Positions 1-12,899 of a stretch of 64,000 nucleotides of DNA are shown here, one piece after another (the first letter of the stretch is position 1; every line of letters starts with the position of its first letter). Under the pieces are notes generated by a model, which made no database searches, had not been told where the DNA came from, and worked only from the letters and a program-made list of their open reading frames with translations. The DNA is from Wuchereria bancrofti (taxonomy: Eukaryota; Nematoda; Chromadorea; Rhabditida; Onchocercidae), in NCBI GenBank assembly GCA_005281725.1, contig SSBO01000001.1, forward strand, positions 5,006,399 to 5,070,398. Direction: 5' to 3'. Both the position numbers and the translations under genes were made by a program.

Positions 1-109
1 GTGAATCCCATGTAATTTCGGTGATGCGTACATCGGACATGCATTGTTCATGTTTTACAGGTTTGCAGAAGACATGCCGGAATTTACTCTGTCGTACGAT
101 ATTACTCAT
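1..109 (-). CDS. cor-1: Coronin, first coding exon (partial)
   Basis: The reverse strand reads from an ATG at 109-107 to the window edge: 36 codons plus one base, opening [14 protein letters not shown] and reaching [10 protein letters not shown]. This is the conserved coronin N-terminus, the basic [15 protein letters not shown] signature followed by the first beta-propeller strand ending in TWDS. Coronins are WD40 proteins that bind F-actin and Arp2/3 and regulate cortical actin turnover. The rest of the gene lies to the left. A good 3' splice site (TTTGCAG, AG at 151-150) sits 40 bases before the ATG, fitting a trans-splice or leader-intron acceptor. The symbol is by orthology to C. elegans. 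The family call is secure even though the fragment is short. Confidence 0.9.
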   Translation of the reverse strand, partial: MSNIVRQSKFRHVFCKPVKHEQCMSDVRITEITWDS

Positions 110-720
110 CCTTGTTGCTGTCCCCGATTCCGGATGACCAGAAAGGCTTCTGCAAACTGAGCCACAAGTAAAGCAGAAGCAGTGAGAGATTAGATTGAAC
201 GAAGCGATATGCCAACTTTCACTGCTGACAAGACCACTACTACTAACGCCATCCCTCAGAGGTGCCACCGCCGCTGTCGATGTTACACAGCCCGGGTCAG
301 TAACATCTGTCTATGTTGCAACCGCACTCTCTCCCGCCTTCTCTTCTTTCCCTCTCTCTCTCTCTCTCCCTTGCTTTACTATGAAATGATGGTTTCTCTT
401 GAATTGTACCAGAAATATCATCATCTCCAGTTCAGTCAAATAGCGGTTAGCTTCTTCTATCACAACACCCCACTTCAGCATCAATTCAGTGAACTTCGGT
501 TGAAGCAATTCATTTATCCCTGCAGCAATCTTCTGCGCTGTTGTCTGAGCGAGGCACTTCGACTGAAGTCACCTGTTGGTTGTGTAGAACTCTTGCTCTT
601 ATTGACTAAAGTCTTTGAACAAAAGCAAAAAATATCGGCTAAAAAGCAAACTTTTCTATCTATCCATATTTCCTTCTTCTCCATGCAAACGTTTCTTGTT
701 GACGTAAATATCGTTTAATT
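110..720 (-). promoter_or_regulatory. Coronin 5' leader and upstream GC-rich segment with a candidate exon
   Basis: This stretch is clearly richer in G+C than its surroundings. It holds a CT/GA tract (about 331-370). On the reverse strand a 61-codon exon-like block (562-380) runs from an acceptor CTTCAG to a possible donor ATA|GTAAAG. It reads as helical protein (TAQKIAAGINELLQPKF, then WGVVIEEANRYLTELE). It could be a coronin leader exon, an exon of another gene or chance. A 169-codon forward reading across 209-718 has low-complexity, Cys/Arg-rich composition and looks like a by-product of the same base composition. Confidence 0.25.
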
Positions 721-3547
721 GATAGATTGTATGTGCTGGAAGTGACAAACGATACTAGGATGCTTAACGGTAGGAGGAATAAGCTTTAGCATTATTGATT
801 TGAAACTAACAGATAGCAGCTGTTGAAAATAACAATTTGAACTTGTGTTGCAGGGCACTTTTTTGCAATGCTAACATTAAGAAAAGAATTTAAGCAGATG
901 TTTACAAAGTGATATGGTGATAAAATCAATTAATATTTCTAAACACAGCTAGTTTACACCATTTGGACTAAAACATTTTATTGACTAAACGACGAAAAAA
1001 ACTGAGGGATGGATTGTGGCAAAAAATCGGTAGTGCTTTACTTTTACTTTTATAAAGATTAAGACAGCCGAATCAATACACAAAGATTTCATCATTATGC
1101 TAACTCGCTGAAATGTAACACAAATATAATTGTGATCAATCACATCGAACACAAAAGTACTAATTATTTGATCAATAAATATCGGAATTCATCAGATTAA
1201 TTTTATTATCCTTATCCTTAAGCCTATCCTAATCCATACAAGCCATTACAGCGATAGCTCAACAATGCCTGACGAAATACTCATAATTATAACTGAGCAA
1301 TAAATGTAAAAAATGGATCGCACTTAACATCAATTCACCAGTTCTTTTGGAAAACTGCATTTAAGCATTTGGTTCGGAGGTTCAAATAAGGTACCAGCAC
1401 AATTTTCCTTTCTTTCATCAGATGTTTTATCACTTTTCTCTTTTTATTTCTTACCATTTTTGTCTGAACATTACTCTATCTCGTCAAAATGTGCGACATA
1501 TATAATTATCAACCATATTTCAAATTATCGGTTTTATGCTGGGAATGATATGCGAGTAATGCTCATTAATATTAATTCAAGTAAATTTAACGATAAATCA
1601 ATGAAGGAATTAAAAGGCCATAATAAATTTAGGAAGCAAAACAGGAGAATTTATCCAACATGAGTAAACAGCATAAATATGAAACGAATAAAGTGTATTT
1701 TTGATATCGAAGTGCCAAATTTTATGATCGAAATGGAAAAGAAATATACAATAAATTAAAAATAATTTTTGGTGGGAGAATGTGTCAACAAATGGATCAT
1801 ATAAATATCTCGGACTTGTCCAGAAAAAAACAACATGAAAATTTATATAAAATTTATATTTAAAAATTTCTCTCAGAAGAACAATTTATAGCAGTCGCAA
1901 TAAAATAATTTATAAGTTTGTAACGGCGCAATCTGGATGAAATTCGTAAATTCCGCAAATGAAACAAATCGAAAGCTCTAGAGGCGATAAAATGGCAGCT
2001 TTTTAGCTCGGCTTTCTAAAATGCCTGTGTCCGTGAACCTCATCGAGGATTAATCATAGATCTGCTGAATAAGCAAGCAAAAATTCAATTTCTTATGTAA
2101 AAATCGATAAAGACTTCAAAGATGAGATTTAGTACTAATTATCTCACTAGCTAAGCAATAAAATCCATTAATGGGTTTAGCAGAGCTAGAAACTAGAATC
2201 CGCACAAATTTCCTAAAAAAATTTGCCAAGAATTTATTCATAACTTACGAAGCATTTAATATTGCATAGTACTTTAATAGTGACAGTAAGGAAAATTAAG
2301 TGCAAGAAAATTTGAATTAGAAAGTCTTCAAGTTAAAATACAGAATGATTTAAACTGGTATTCTTACTTTCATGTACCACAGTTTAAAATTGATAAACAG
2401 TGTGAATTCTTTTAAGAAAGTCTTGATGTAGTGAGGAAACTTAAAGTTTAGGCATTTTATTTTTCTGTATGTTCCTTTTTTCACAGATTTTGAGCTTCTC
2501 TATTCTTAACCAGGAAGGTAATTATTGGTAATTGTAATTTATTATTTAACTATTTCCATTTTTGACATATGTCAACTAGGCATCAGGTTACAAAATTACT
2601 AGTTTATTTTAATCTTTTTATTAATTAAACTCATTATAAGACCACTTTTATTATTTGTCAGGCGCAAATGTATGGAACAATTCGCACATTAGCCTAAAAA
2701 CATCTGATAATGCCATTTTCGGATTATTTTTATATCAAATTAGAATTCATTTAATCCACGCAAAATTAGTAAATTTTCTTCGCACAAAAATGTAATTACT
2801 TAAGTAGTGTTAATTATTCTTATAGAAATTTCGTTTTTTATGGAAAACGAACAGCCGTTCTCTTCCCTCACATTGTTTTTTATCTTTTTTTTTACAAGAA
2901 GGATGATAAAAGAAGGATAAGTTCACATTAAGCCTTCAAAACACGTCCTTCTTTCGGGCTAAGCGGCAAAAGCATCTTTGTTGCATAATCATTACGCATT
3001 CCTTCTATTTTTTGCCTATCATTTCCTACTTCTATCGCGGTTCCATTGATAGCATTCATTTACATATATATATATATATATGTTTTAGATAGGATCTGTC
3101 GAGTCACTGCTGTAAATAAATGTCGCAATGTTTTATTGAAACAAACTTTTTTGTAACAAACAATTTATGTATATTCTCTTGAAAGTACACCAGTTACTTG
3201 AAGATTATTTATACTTTAGGTTGGATTAACATTCAAGAAGCAACATATTTTATTGTAAATATTTACAGCAAGTCTCAAAAAGCACTTTACGTCGTATTTA
3301 ACATTTTTCAGGTTTTTTTTTTTGTTTTTTTCCACGATATTCTCTGTTTGTTTTTAAAAAGGCAGTTTTTAGAATTAGTATTACTATTTAGGTGAATATT
3401 TACATCGAATGAGATCATCACAAGTATCGGAAGAGATCACGTGACACGAGGTAATAATATACCAAATTTCCAGTTCAAATTAAATTTAATATATACAGTA
3501 AATACTGGTACATTATTTACTGGATTCAATACACACATTGTTTCAGA
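721..3547. other. Intergenic, no gene seen
   Basis: A+T-rich DNA between the coronin promoter side and the 3' end of the first membrane-protein paralogue. I see no reading frame with supporting splice sites or family motifs. The only simple structure noted is a short (AT)n tract at about 3064-3081. Confidence 0.5.
3064..3081. repeat. (AT)n microsatellite
   Basis: About nine AT units with no coding context. Confidence 0.8.
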
Positions 3548-6500
3548 TCATACACACCTAAAACCGCCGTCTTCAGGCCTTTCATAAATCGATGAATTTG
3601 GCGAATTTATTTGATGTAAAATATTTCCAACGATAATTTTTGTTGGTTTTGAATGCTGCGATGATGTAGTAAATGTAGATGACGTATCTGGTGGTGATAC
3701 ACCGCTGGAGTTGCTTCTCGAGCTTGTCCATCTCGGTATTGGACGATACTTGTGATCCCAAGGGATATCATATCTGCAATAGTTAATGAATTGTCTTAAT
3801 AGCGTTAGATATGAATAGCTAAAAAAGTTGTAATTACATAACATTTTCAGCCATATTAGGATTTTCTGGACAGAATCTAAAATACACTCCTGAAAGACAG
3901 CAGTGACATGAAAACTTTGAATTCTGATTTAATGAAATATTGAAGTAACTCGCCTGGTACTCTCAACGGAACCATTGGATGATTCATTATGCATCATTAT
4001 ATGCGCTGTACCTATCTCACTAGGTGATTGACATTTTCTGGGTGATAAATCTCTACTTTTCTTCTGCCGAACGTAAAGATAGAGGATAAATGCGCAAAAT
4101 GCGCTACTCAGTGCTGCTGTCAGAGCAAGTACTGTCAGCAGAATATTCAGATGGCTTTCGCTTCCAACAAATTGCACAAAACCAGATTTCAAATCTTCTG
4201 GGTACTGAAAAATTTACTTCCCATCATTACTGCATCTTTGGCGTTTATACGCCAACAGCAAAAAGCGTCTCGATAATTCAAAAAAATTGCAGCATGATTC
4301 CAATTAAATACTGGTTGTTGCTTTAGTGTTATGAGTTAGTTATCTCAGTAAAAAAGATGTAATATAAATTTCGTATGACTATAATATACGATTGATTAGA
4401 ATTAACAGAGAATTTGAATTTAACCATTAATTTTCAACACATTAAGCATATCAAATGCACACACAATAAGGTATGATTGAGTAAGTGGACAGTAGTATGA
4501 CGCAGATATTTTGAATGCAGCGAACCCATTACAAGAACGAAAAAGATAGTTACCTGTTGATTGATCACAGTATCATCACTATATTCGATGCACCAGGGAC
4601 ATCGCTCTTCATGTCTCTCCGTGATTATCGTGCTGTTGAAACATCGAGCTGTCAATCTGATGATGACTTTGCCATCAGCGCCTAATGATATTGTGCCAGA
4701 TCTTTTCTGAAGGCTTTTCTCCTATAATTGTTGAAGATGTTAGGTAATAATAGTAAGTCTAGCTCTATTATTTCATGAATTTCAATTGTGAATTAAATTT
4801 TATTTGGTGCAGATGAGAAGGAAAACAATTCTACTTGCGCAATAATGAAACTTTAGATTATATTCATGAGTAAATAAGAGTATTTCAAAATAAATTAATC
4901 CATCTGTTGTTGGTTAACTTTCTAATGAAATTGAAAATAGCTTTAAGATGATTCTACTGCCACAAGGAAAGCAAAAGATGTTGCTGCCATTTTCAATTAT
5001 TTCAATTGTAGCAGAAATTTCATTTCACCCAGATTTTCTTAGCAACTTCTGCATTATATCTTAGTTTCAAAACAAAATAATGGTTTCAACAGTTTGCAAT
5101 ATGGAAGAACCAAAAAGTAACACATTTATAAGAAAAAGGTGTCACTTCGTACATCTTCTTGAAATTTTGTCCATCCTTTTGATTTTAATAGAGTATTAAT
5201 TTCGTTTTATTAAGCATTATTTTCAATCATATTTGACTTTTTATTATTTCTCTATAATTTTCTGACAAATCAAAACAGAAGTAGATTTCAGAATAAATAA
5301 ATTCCTCACTTGCTCAAACTCTTATTCTTGGCCATAAGCCCAACCCATTTGTTCCACCTTCTTTTCAGACTACCTTAGAACACTCATTACAATAGCAGGA
5401 TGTGTAATAGAAATGTTTTAGTCACTTCAAAATTGCTAAAAAAATCTTCCAGTTGAAATTTTATGACTTAAACTTAAATAAACATACGTATTGAAAAGAA
5501 ACAATTTTATAATTTCAACTGTTTTGAAATGTTTCCCGATTGAAACTATAAGTCTGTTTACTAAATTTACCTCATCTTGATAAACGTCAACTGAAGCGGA
5601 CGAATCACAGATTCTTGGAAATCCATAAGTCGGATCTACACCTATAACTTCACATGAAATCTGAATATCATTCGGACCACCGTCACTCCAATGTGTCACA
5701 TATATACGCTGCCTTTCCTGCAAATTTCAAAGTTAATTTTGCAAATTAATCTGAAGTTCTAGAAAAAATGCTAAGAATAAAATTGTTCTACAAAAGACAG
5801 TAATCTTTAATTTCTAACCTTAATTTCTGTTAATCTTTAATCAAACCTCTCTGCGCTGAATTTGCATTAAGATGTACGAAGTTTCAGGTTTAACTGAATT
5901 TAATCAAGAAATCCGTTTTATAAAACCAATAATCATTATTATTTAAATGGAAAATTTCCTGTACTTAACGGACACTCTCTAAAAAGAGTATGATCAATTG
6001 TCAAAGATCAACAAACAATCATTAAAGACAAGACGCGGTGACGTCCTAGTTAATTACTTCGCCCTTTGATGTCATAGAATATATATGTAGCACATGTTGT
6101 AGACGTGACACACTAATACTTAATTTCCTTTCAAAAATTATTCGAATGATGTATCTAACCCAAAATAAATATAAGGCCACGAAAATACGAATTTCTAAAA
6201 TTACATCTATTTCCATAATTTATAGTTTAGATAGGTCTAAATTTTGAAAGTTTTTAGTTTTAGTTTTAGACTTTAAAAAAGTTTTCAAATTCTAGCAGTA
6301 TTTGAAGAATTCACAGCATCAATATTTAGAATTATTCTCATTCATGATTCCTTTTCTCCCTTTTTTTATATTACTCTCCCTAAAAATTATTTCGATTATA
6401 GACTGCTTCATTTTTCTGAACAATATCTAATAGTTACTATCTAATAGTTCTAACCTGCATAAGCTTTGGTGTAATAAGCCAACTTTTCGACAATTTTTCA

Positions 6501-6691
6501 TTAGTGATAGCATTTAAGAGTGATAGTTGAAATCGTGGCTGTGCACACCCAGCTGTTGTCAAGCAACCTTTTCGCCATTCAATATTTTCCAGCTTACTAC
6601 TTAGCCAAAATATGGCTCGTGAAGAGTCCAATATGGTGCAGAAGGTTGACCATGATAGTGATAACGCAATCATCAGCACAATTTTCATCAT
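3548..6691 (-). CDS. Single-pass membrane protein, paralogue 1 (unrecognised family)
   Basis: Five exons on the reverse strand: 6691-6455, 5717-5571, 4721-4554, 4204-3954, 3773-3548; phases 0,0,0,2; 342 aa. A 3' splice-like TTTTTCAG ends 4 bases before the ATGATG start. Residues 1-18 resemble a signal peptide. The ectodomain has WRKGC and AGCAQPRF (39-54), two Cys in exon 2 around GVDPTYGFPRICD, and RCFNST...CPWC in exon 3; CFNST carries an N-glycosylation sequon. A hydrophobic helix at about 204-229 ends in YVRQKK, giving a type I topology with a tail of about 113 aa. Intron 4 needs a GC donor (CCAG|GCGAGT). Two homologues with the same exon plan lie at 26.4 and 38.6 kb. I do not recognise the family; receptor or adhesion roles are only guesses. 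Confidence 0.85.
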
Positions 6692-6699
6692 TCAACTGA

Positions 6700-9400
6700 A
6701 AAATGCAGAAATAGCTTGTGGTTACTTTTATAGTTACTTTCATAAGCAAAGGTAGTCAGATAATTTTTACTTTCTGTTAAAGTTATTAACGGCATTCTGT
6801 TCAGTAAAGTGAAATATTTTTTCGTCCTACTTATCCAAAACGAATTGAAATAAATTCCAGAGAAAAATAATCATAATTCTCTAATTTTTGAATAAACAAA
6901 TGGAAACAACAGAAACCAATGAAAACATTATGAAGGCAATATTGTACCAGTCGTTGGTATATATACATTAATGGTTAACTCAATTTAAGCATTGAATTCT
7001 AAGACTAAAATTTAGCCTGAAATACAGGCGAACCTTACAATTACTGGAAATCAAAAATTTAGATGTGACAATTTAGATGCAATAAAGAATTCTTAGTCTG
7101 TGATAACTTAGAAAATTTTGAACAAAAGAACATGATCGACTTCATTCGTTTACTTATTTTCCTTTTTTTTTCTGTTTTGGATAGCTAACTCTTAAATACT
7201 CAAATCAAAAAATTTGCATCCTTGATATTTCACAGCTATTAAAAGCTTTTAGTGCTTCAGTCCCATAAAATGAAAAATTCTATAGAATTAATTAATCTTT
7301 TATATTTATTAAAATTAAATTTTCGCACAGAGTTGATTTATTGCCAGAACATTCAGTCCATAGTTCGCTGCTGTCGATGTCACTCAAGCATTCACTAATT
7401 GAGGCTAAGCGCAACAATTTCACTTCCCTGTGTTTTAGTCAACTGATCCTTCTCTGAGAAAGTGTCGGTTGGAAGAATATCATATCGGATAATACAAACA
7501 CGGGATGAAAGATTGTTGCTAAGAACAGCAATATGATTTCAAATCATTAGACAGTAATTATCAGACAATTCAGGTTATCAGAAAAACATTACCGGAAGAA
7601 ATATACGGAAGAATGATAAAGTGAATGAATGACTGATATAGGTTATCTCAGGAAGTGAGCATCAAACCGGAATCAGAAAAGATCAGTGTCCTTACTTTCT
7701 TTACTCTGTCTTTTATTTTACTATCCATCTAATGGTAAATTTACATACCTAATTAAATTCAAGATTAAGAATGTTATCCAGTAATTACTTAACTAGAAGT
7801 ATTACCCGAAATCATTGGATTTATATCATATCAGATATTACGTGAAACAAAAATTGAGATGTTTTTCCTCGAGAAAGTGACAAAATTTTAGAAATTACTG
7901 AACAAATATTCCAGATGAAAGTAGGTAAATTGAGCTTTAAATGCAATTCTTTGAATGTGATAATTTGAAAAGGATGATGAGATGAATGGAAAATTTTTCT
8001 AAACATATTCCGACTTACTCGTTTGTTTCAAATAAAATATAATAGAAAGGACAAAAAATTAGAGCGGATAAATAAAAAAGCTCCTGCTTAGTACTACAAA
8101 GTGATACTTGAAACAAACAGTAGCCACTGCTGGTAACAAATAGCTAAGGTCAACGAAGAGGAGAAAATTGAGGGTGGGATCGTTATTAAGAAAACTAATC
8201 AAAGGGTAGGTGTACCTTAAAGGTTGCGATTAAGCAAACAAAACGGATCCTTGTGTGGAGGTGTTACCGTTATCAAAACAAAGCATACCGCAGAGGAAAG
8301 GCGGAGGAAATATTTGGAGTAACCCAAGCTGACAAGCAACTGCTCATTTAAATACCCGTTAAATCTTGTCAGCTCTCTTTTAGCTTCCAACTTCTCTTTA
8401 TTGCTTTCTTGGAAGAATGTAGAATTCCAAACTTACACCAATATTTTCAAAAGATTTTGCAGGACGGATAAAATTAATCAATACTGACAGTAGGCGCCTA
8501 ATCAAAATACGCCGTTTATTTGCGCACATCTAACTGAACTACTTTCTTGATCTATAATAAATATATCATTCTTATCACAAACTACAAAACCACAACTGTT
8601 TATTATTTACAACTTCCATTAGTTCTTTACAGATTTGTTACTATCACAGAGCTTTAGCTACCAATATTGTAATACTATAAAAAGCATCTTTGAAAAAAGC
8701 GAATATGATAACAATTTCAAATTCAATAGAAATCGAATCTGAGCAACTCAGCCTTTTTTGATGATTTCCAGTTTTGCTTTTTTTTTAAAGGGAAATTGGA
8801 AATAAATTCTAAGCATCAAATAGAAAAAGGAAAGTTTAAGGTCTTCTATCGAAAAAACGGTTACTGAATTTCGAAGAAACGAATAATGTGACCAATTGAA
8901 ATTAAAATTCAAATAAGGTGCACAGAATCAAGCGGCATTTGTTTGTTTGTGTGTTGTCGTGAGAAGGAGAAGGGGGTGTAATGATTTTTTGGGTTAGAAC
9001 ACAGCGGGTGGCAAACTGAGATAATGCTGTTGGCCATACATAACTTTTTCACAATATGTTTGGAAGGCCTAATTCAAGTCTAAATTTCTGAATTTGAAAT
9101 TATAAACTACTTATCTTCGAACATGAAGACTACCAAATTCTTAAATGTTTCAAAATTTCGCAGTTGTTTCAATTAGATATGCAGTTAACAGAAAACTTAC
9201 TTTTAATTCCAAATCCTATTAAGATTCTCAAATTCCTGGAAAAATGCAATTTATAATTTCAATAAAAAAGACTTAAAAACGACTATTTCTGCATTATATA
9301 AGAGAAATAAAATAGTTCATGCATATTTTGTCAATGAAATAATTAAATGCAAAAGAATTCGAAAACTTATAACACGATGGAAACTTACTATCACAAATAA
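6700..9400. other. Upstream region of paralogue 1; no firm gene
   Basis: A+T-rich. A more G+C-rich patch at 7320-7495 holds a reverse-strand open stretch of about 32 codons (IIRYDILPTDTF ... ending at a TAG at 7397-7395). It begins RYDI like the last exon of paralogue 1 but has no AG acceptor in front, so it may be chance or a relic. Nothing else supportable was seen. Confidence 0.35.
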
Positions 9401-9415
9401 CTGCCAAAAAAAAAA

Positions 9416-9658
9416 TCATAAAACTGTGAAAACGTTAATGACCCTTCGCCCATCATCTTCGATCCCATTCATACCTTCTAATTTGAAGAATGAAAAGAAT
9501 ACCCAATTGATAAACCGTTTACTGCTAGATAATATCCAGGGATCCCCATAAGGGGCATCTGCACAAGTATTGAATAAATTCTTTAGGTACCACAAACTTA
9601 GAGTACACTTTGTTATATGACATAGTTGATTGCTCGGTGTGCATTCCATCATTTTCAT
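9416..9658 (-). CDS. Small hypothetical ORF with Cys-rich N-terminus
   Basis: Reverse-strand ATG at 9658, six bases behind a possible acceptor (CGCTTAG|). It starts MKMMECTPSNQLCHITKC and continues to SSKRFINWVFFSFFKLE, where AAG|GTATGA could be a donor; unspliced it is 80 aa. Four Cys lie in the first 35 residues. No family is recognised and no second exon was found. Codon composition is better than that of neighbouring random frames. A strong hairpin lies immediately upstream (9667-9723), so the segment may instead belong to an RNA gene. Confidence 0.25.
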   Translation of the reverse strand: MKMMECTPSNQLCHITKCTLSLWYLKNLFNTCADAPYGDPWILSSSKRFINWVFFSFFKLEGMNGIEDDGRRVINVFTVL

Positions 9659-9660
9659 AA

Positions 9661-9726
9661 CTTTCTAAGCGATTATTGTTGACCTTAAAAAATAATAATT
9701 TTAAAGTACAACAATAATCGCTTTCC
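9661..9726. ncRNA. Perfect 15-bp stem hairpin, miRNA-precursor-like
   Basis: Bases 9667-9681 (AAGCGATTATTGTTG) are the exact reverse complement of 9709-9723. Inside the 27-base loop a further CTT/AAG and AAAA/TTTT can pair after a small internal loop and a bulge. This gives a fold-back of about 57-65 nt with a short terminal loop, the size and shape of a nematode pre-miRNA. The strand cannot be decided from a near-palindrome. It could also be a tiny inverted repeat without function. Confidence 0.3.
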
Positions 9727-12725
9727 CATCAATTTTATTGCTTCATCAAATCTTCTCCAAATTGAAACAATAAATAAAGAAAAATAAGAATTTGTCTTCC
9801 ACAGATTTATTTCGCAAACATTTTAAACGGTTTATTGCAAAACTAAACATTATGAAAGAAGAGCTTATGAAAGAGAACTGAGAAACAAACTTATCTTTGC
9901 TGCCCTTAACTGTTGACTAAGATCAATAATAAGTAAAATAACTTCAATAATGAGGAAAATCACCAGATCAGCTATTTTTAATGATATCTTTAATAATATC
10001 AATTGATATGATCTATAATCACAATGATAATGCCACTTACAGTACTGTAATTGGAGTAATAACAATCATACCATTTTTATTGTCAATCCTTCAAATTGAA
10101 CAGTAAGGCTCATTAAAGATGTGCTAAGCAAGTGCTACTAATTACCAATTTCTCACTTGATCATTATCATTTCCGATATTAATTGAAATTTCATTCTTAT
10201 TTCTAGGCACTATAAAAAGAATTAAACAGATTATAGGAGGACAGCAGTAGTATTGAAATGATAGGACAATCAGTAAAAATACACATTTTGATTCTACCTG
10301 CTGTTAATGAATTAATTGCATTTATATTTAATGTAGAACATCAATACCATATTATTGTAACGTTTAATCGCTCTGAGAGATGATATAACATGCAGCATTA
10401 CTAATCATTATGGTTACAGCTTACGTTATCAGTACTAAACGTTGTTAATATCTTTGTCATTAATCCTAGTTATTATCTCTAGCACCAGTCTTCAGTCTTT
10501 TGAAACTGTAATAAAAAATGGAAGTTCTGAGTGGTTAAGATTTTGGAAACAAGTTTTGGACGGCTTGAACCAAAAAGTTATTTATTTCCGATAATTCGTT
10601 CATCCTTTTAGTTTTCTTAATTCTCTAACTTTCAAAGACGATTGAATAAAAAATCACAAACGCATTTGCCAAATTTAAAGGTGGAGTAGTAGATGATACT
10701 CGAAATTCGAACAATGGCTTGGGTTGCTAGAAAATACATATACCTGTCATGGAGAGCCCAATTCAAACAATAATAAACAATGAGAGCGGGCGGTAGTAAA
10801 GGATCCTTCAAGAACAAGGCTCATTGATGTCAATGAACTGACTGATTAAAAGTTGCAAATAAGACCGAAAGGGTCTTAAATTGAGTAGTGAAGGATAAAA
10901 AAGATGAAGGAAATTTATTAATTTTCTCTCGAGAAAATTAATTAAATTGATCTAAGATCTAAAGCATACGTTAATTATATGACGCGTTTCAGCAAAAACA
11001 GCAAAAATTATCACGTAGCTAAATTTGAGTTTTATTTTTCGCTTGCTTAGAAAGATAGAAATTGAAATTTTTAAAAATTTCCAAGACTTTAAAGAAATCG
11101 AACTTCGGATTTTGGATTTCATGAAATTTTTTTTATTGCATAATTACTGGTGTATAAAAGGACTGAGATCGCAAAAGATACAGACTTCATGATTGATTAC
11201 GAAAATTATGACATATGTTCAGTACTTCTGGATTTCCTAAAACTTGTTTTGAAATTAAAAAAAAACCATCGTGTCAGGTTACCTGAGATGAAATGTAACT
11301 GTTGATTAAACCGAAACAGATCGAGGTGGCATTTCAGGTGTATAGATTTCATAATTCATGAAGGGTTAGAAGTATTCCGTTTTGTCCAGATGTCACTTTA
11401 ATTTATTTTAAACTAGTCATATGAGAAGAAAATATACAAATTATTGCAACACTTGAAAAAGATTTTGTGATTGCAAGCAGATAATTCGTATCTACTGGAC
11501 CTTGTATGTAAATTTTTTTTTTTTCATTCTATTCCTCCTCCTTCTTCAAGGAAGAATTAGTTTTCTGAAAAGCTAAAAGCCTTGTTCAAATATTGCTACG
11601 AAAATGTGGTAATATCAACAGTACTGTATTATACAAAATATAATACCGGGCTGAATGAAATTTAATTCAATTAAGGCTAATCAAGGAATCCGATGCCTTC
11701 TTTTGTAGCTTTTTCATTTCCCGCATGGAAGGTTATTACTAAATAACATAAAATACGAATTAAAGAAATAAATAAAAAGGGATGAAACAAAGAAGTGGAA
11801 AGATGAAACGATTCCAAAAAAAAAATAATTGAACACTTTCGGTTTTTGATCATTTTGCTGTACAGAGAAATCGGTTTCTAAGGGAAAGGTTAAACTCTTG
11901 GTCAATATGATTTCCGTATTTTCTGCCATCAATTCTTAGTGAGTTAAAACTGATTTTCAGTGAATTAAAACTGATCGTTTTCTTCATTTCATTTGATATT
12001 TCTAAATTGTTAAAGTTTAATAGCCTATAAAACGAAACAAAAAAGAAATGGCACAATTTCAGGAAATAGATAAAGGACAAGAAACAGTAATTATTGTTGC
12101 AACGATATTTTTAGTAGTTTAAAAAGAAACATTATATTGATGATGATAAATGAATCAATAATGATGGTATGTATCATCGATAAGAATAAAATAAGGTAAT
12201 AATTAGGGTAGCATTAAGGTGCTAATTATTACGTTGAAATTGAACAGATATGCTGGACAAACGATAAATGCAAACTGATTTGAAATGTGTCCGTTCATGA
12301 CAAGTAGATGAGAAATAGTTACAGTGATTGATTTAGGCAGCAGACGTCATCTGATCTCAATAATAGCCTCCTTTCGAATTTCATTAGCCAAATAAAATTT
12401 CTCAAACGATGATCCCAGGATTGTCACTGAAAGCTATCATTTTTAAAGACTTTCTCCCAAGAAGATTAGAATTTTTGGGATCTTTTTGTCAAGTATTCAA
12501 AGTCAAAGTCAAATAATTTTGTAAATAGTTTTTTTCGTGGAAAACAAAACTATCGAGAATCATTGATTCAGTTCCTAAATTTGCTAAAATTACTTAGTTG
12601 AAAAAGAAATCAGTGAAATTTAACATTTAATATACTATTTATAAATATTGAATATTTATGACAAGTTTTGTTAAATAAATCGTTAAATTTATTATAATTG
12701 TTTCCATTTATTCTTTTATTTTCTT
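9727..12725. other. Intergenic, A+T-rich, no gene seen
   Basis: No reading frame with credible splice signals. An 11-bp perfect inverted repeat (GTAATAATTAG at 12196-12206, complement at 12222-12232, 15-base loop) is the only structure noted. Confidence 0.45.
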
Positions 12726-12728
12726 AGA

Positions 12729-12894
12729 AAAGCTCTCGTTGATGCTGTTTTATTTTCTGCTTGCGAATTTCAAATGCATCAAATGCGAACTCTGCGCCTC
12801 AAAAATTGGCGACAAAACTATGAGATAATCGGTCATTTCGACAACTGCACTTTCAGTTTCTGGAGTAAAGAAAAGACTCTTTTCTTCCACTTCA
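12729..12894 (+). other. Candidate internal exon in a local GC island
   Basis: After a pyrimidine-rich acceptor (TTTATTTTCTTAG|) a frame stays open for about 55 codons to a donor A|GTAAGC near 12895. It contains ALVDAVLFSACEFQMHQ, NWRQNYEIIGHFDNC and TFSFWSKEKTLFF. One reverse-strand frame (ending in KFASRK) is also open across most of it, as expected when G+C rises. The call is therefore a candidate exon or conserved element, forward strand favoured by the splice signals. No partner exon was joined. Confidence 0.3.
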
Positions 12895-12899
12895 GTAAG

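Noticed and set aside
61..171. Forward-strand terminal exon after TTTTACAG at 60
   Set aside because: The reverse strand of the same bases encodes the coronin N-terminus, which explains the sequence better.
1..171. 11-bp inverted repeat GTTTGCAGAAG/CTTCTGCAAAC (61-71, 148-158) as an RNA hairpin
   Set aside because: One arm is coronin coding sequence and the other its leader acceptor; loop of 76 bases, probably coincidence.
209..718. 169-codon forward ORF near the coronin start
   Set aside because: It overlaps a G+C-rich leader antisense to coronin, has odd Cys/Arg and Ser/Leu runs from CT repeats, and no family similarity.
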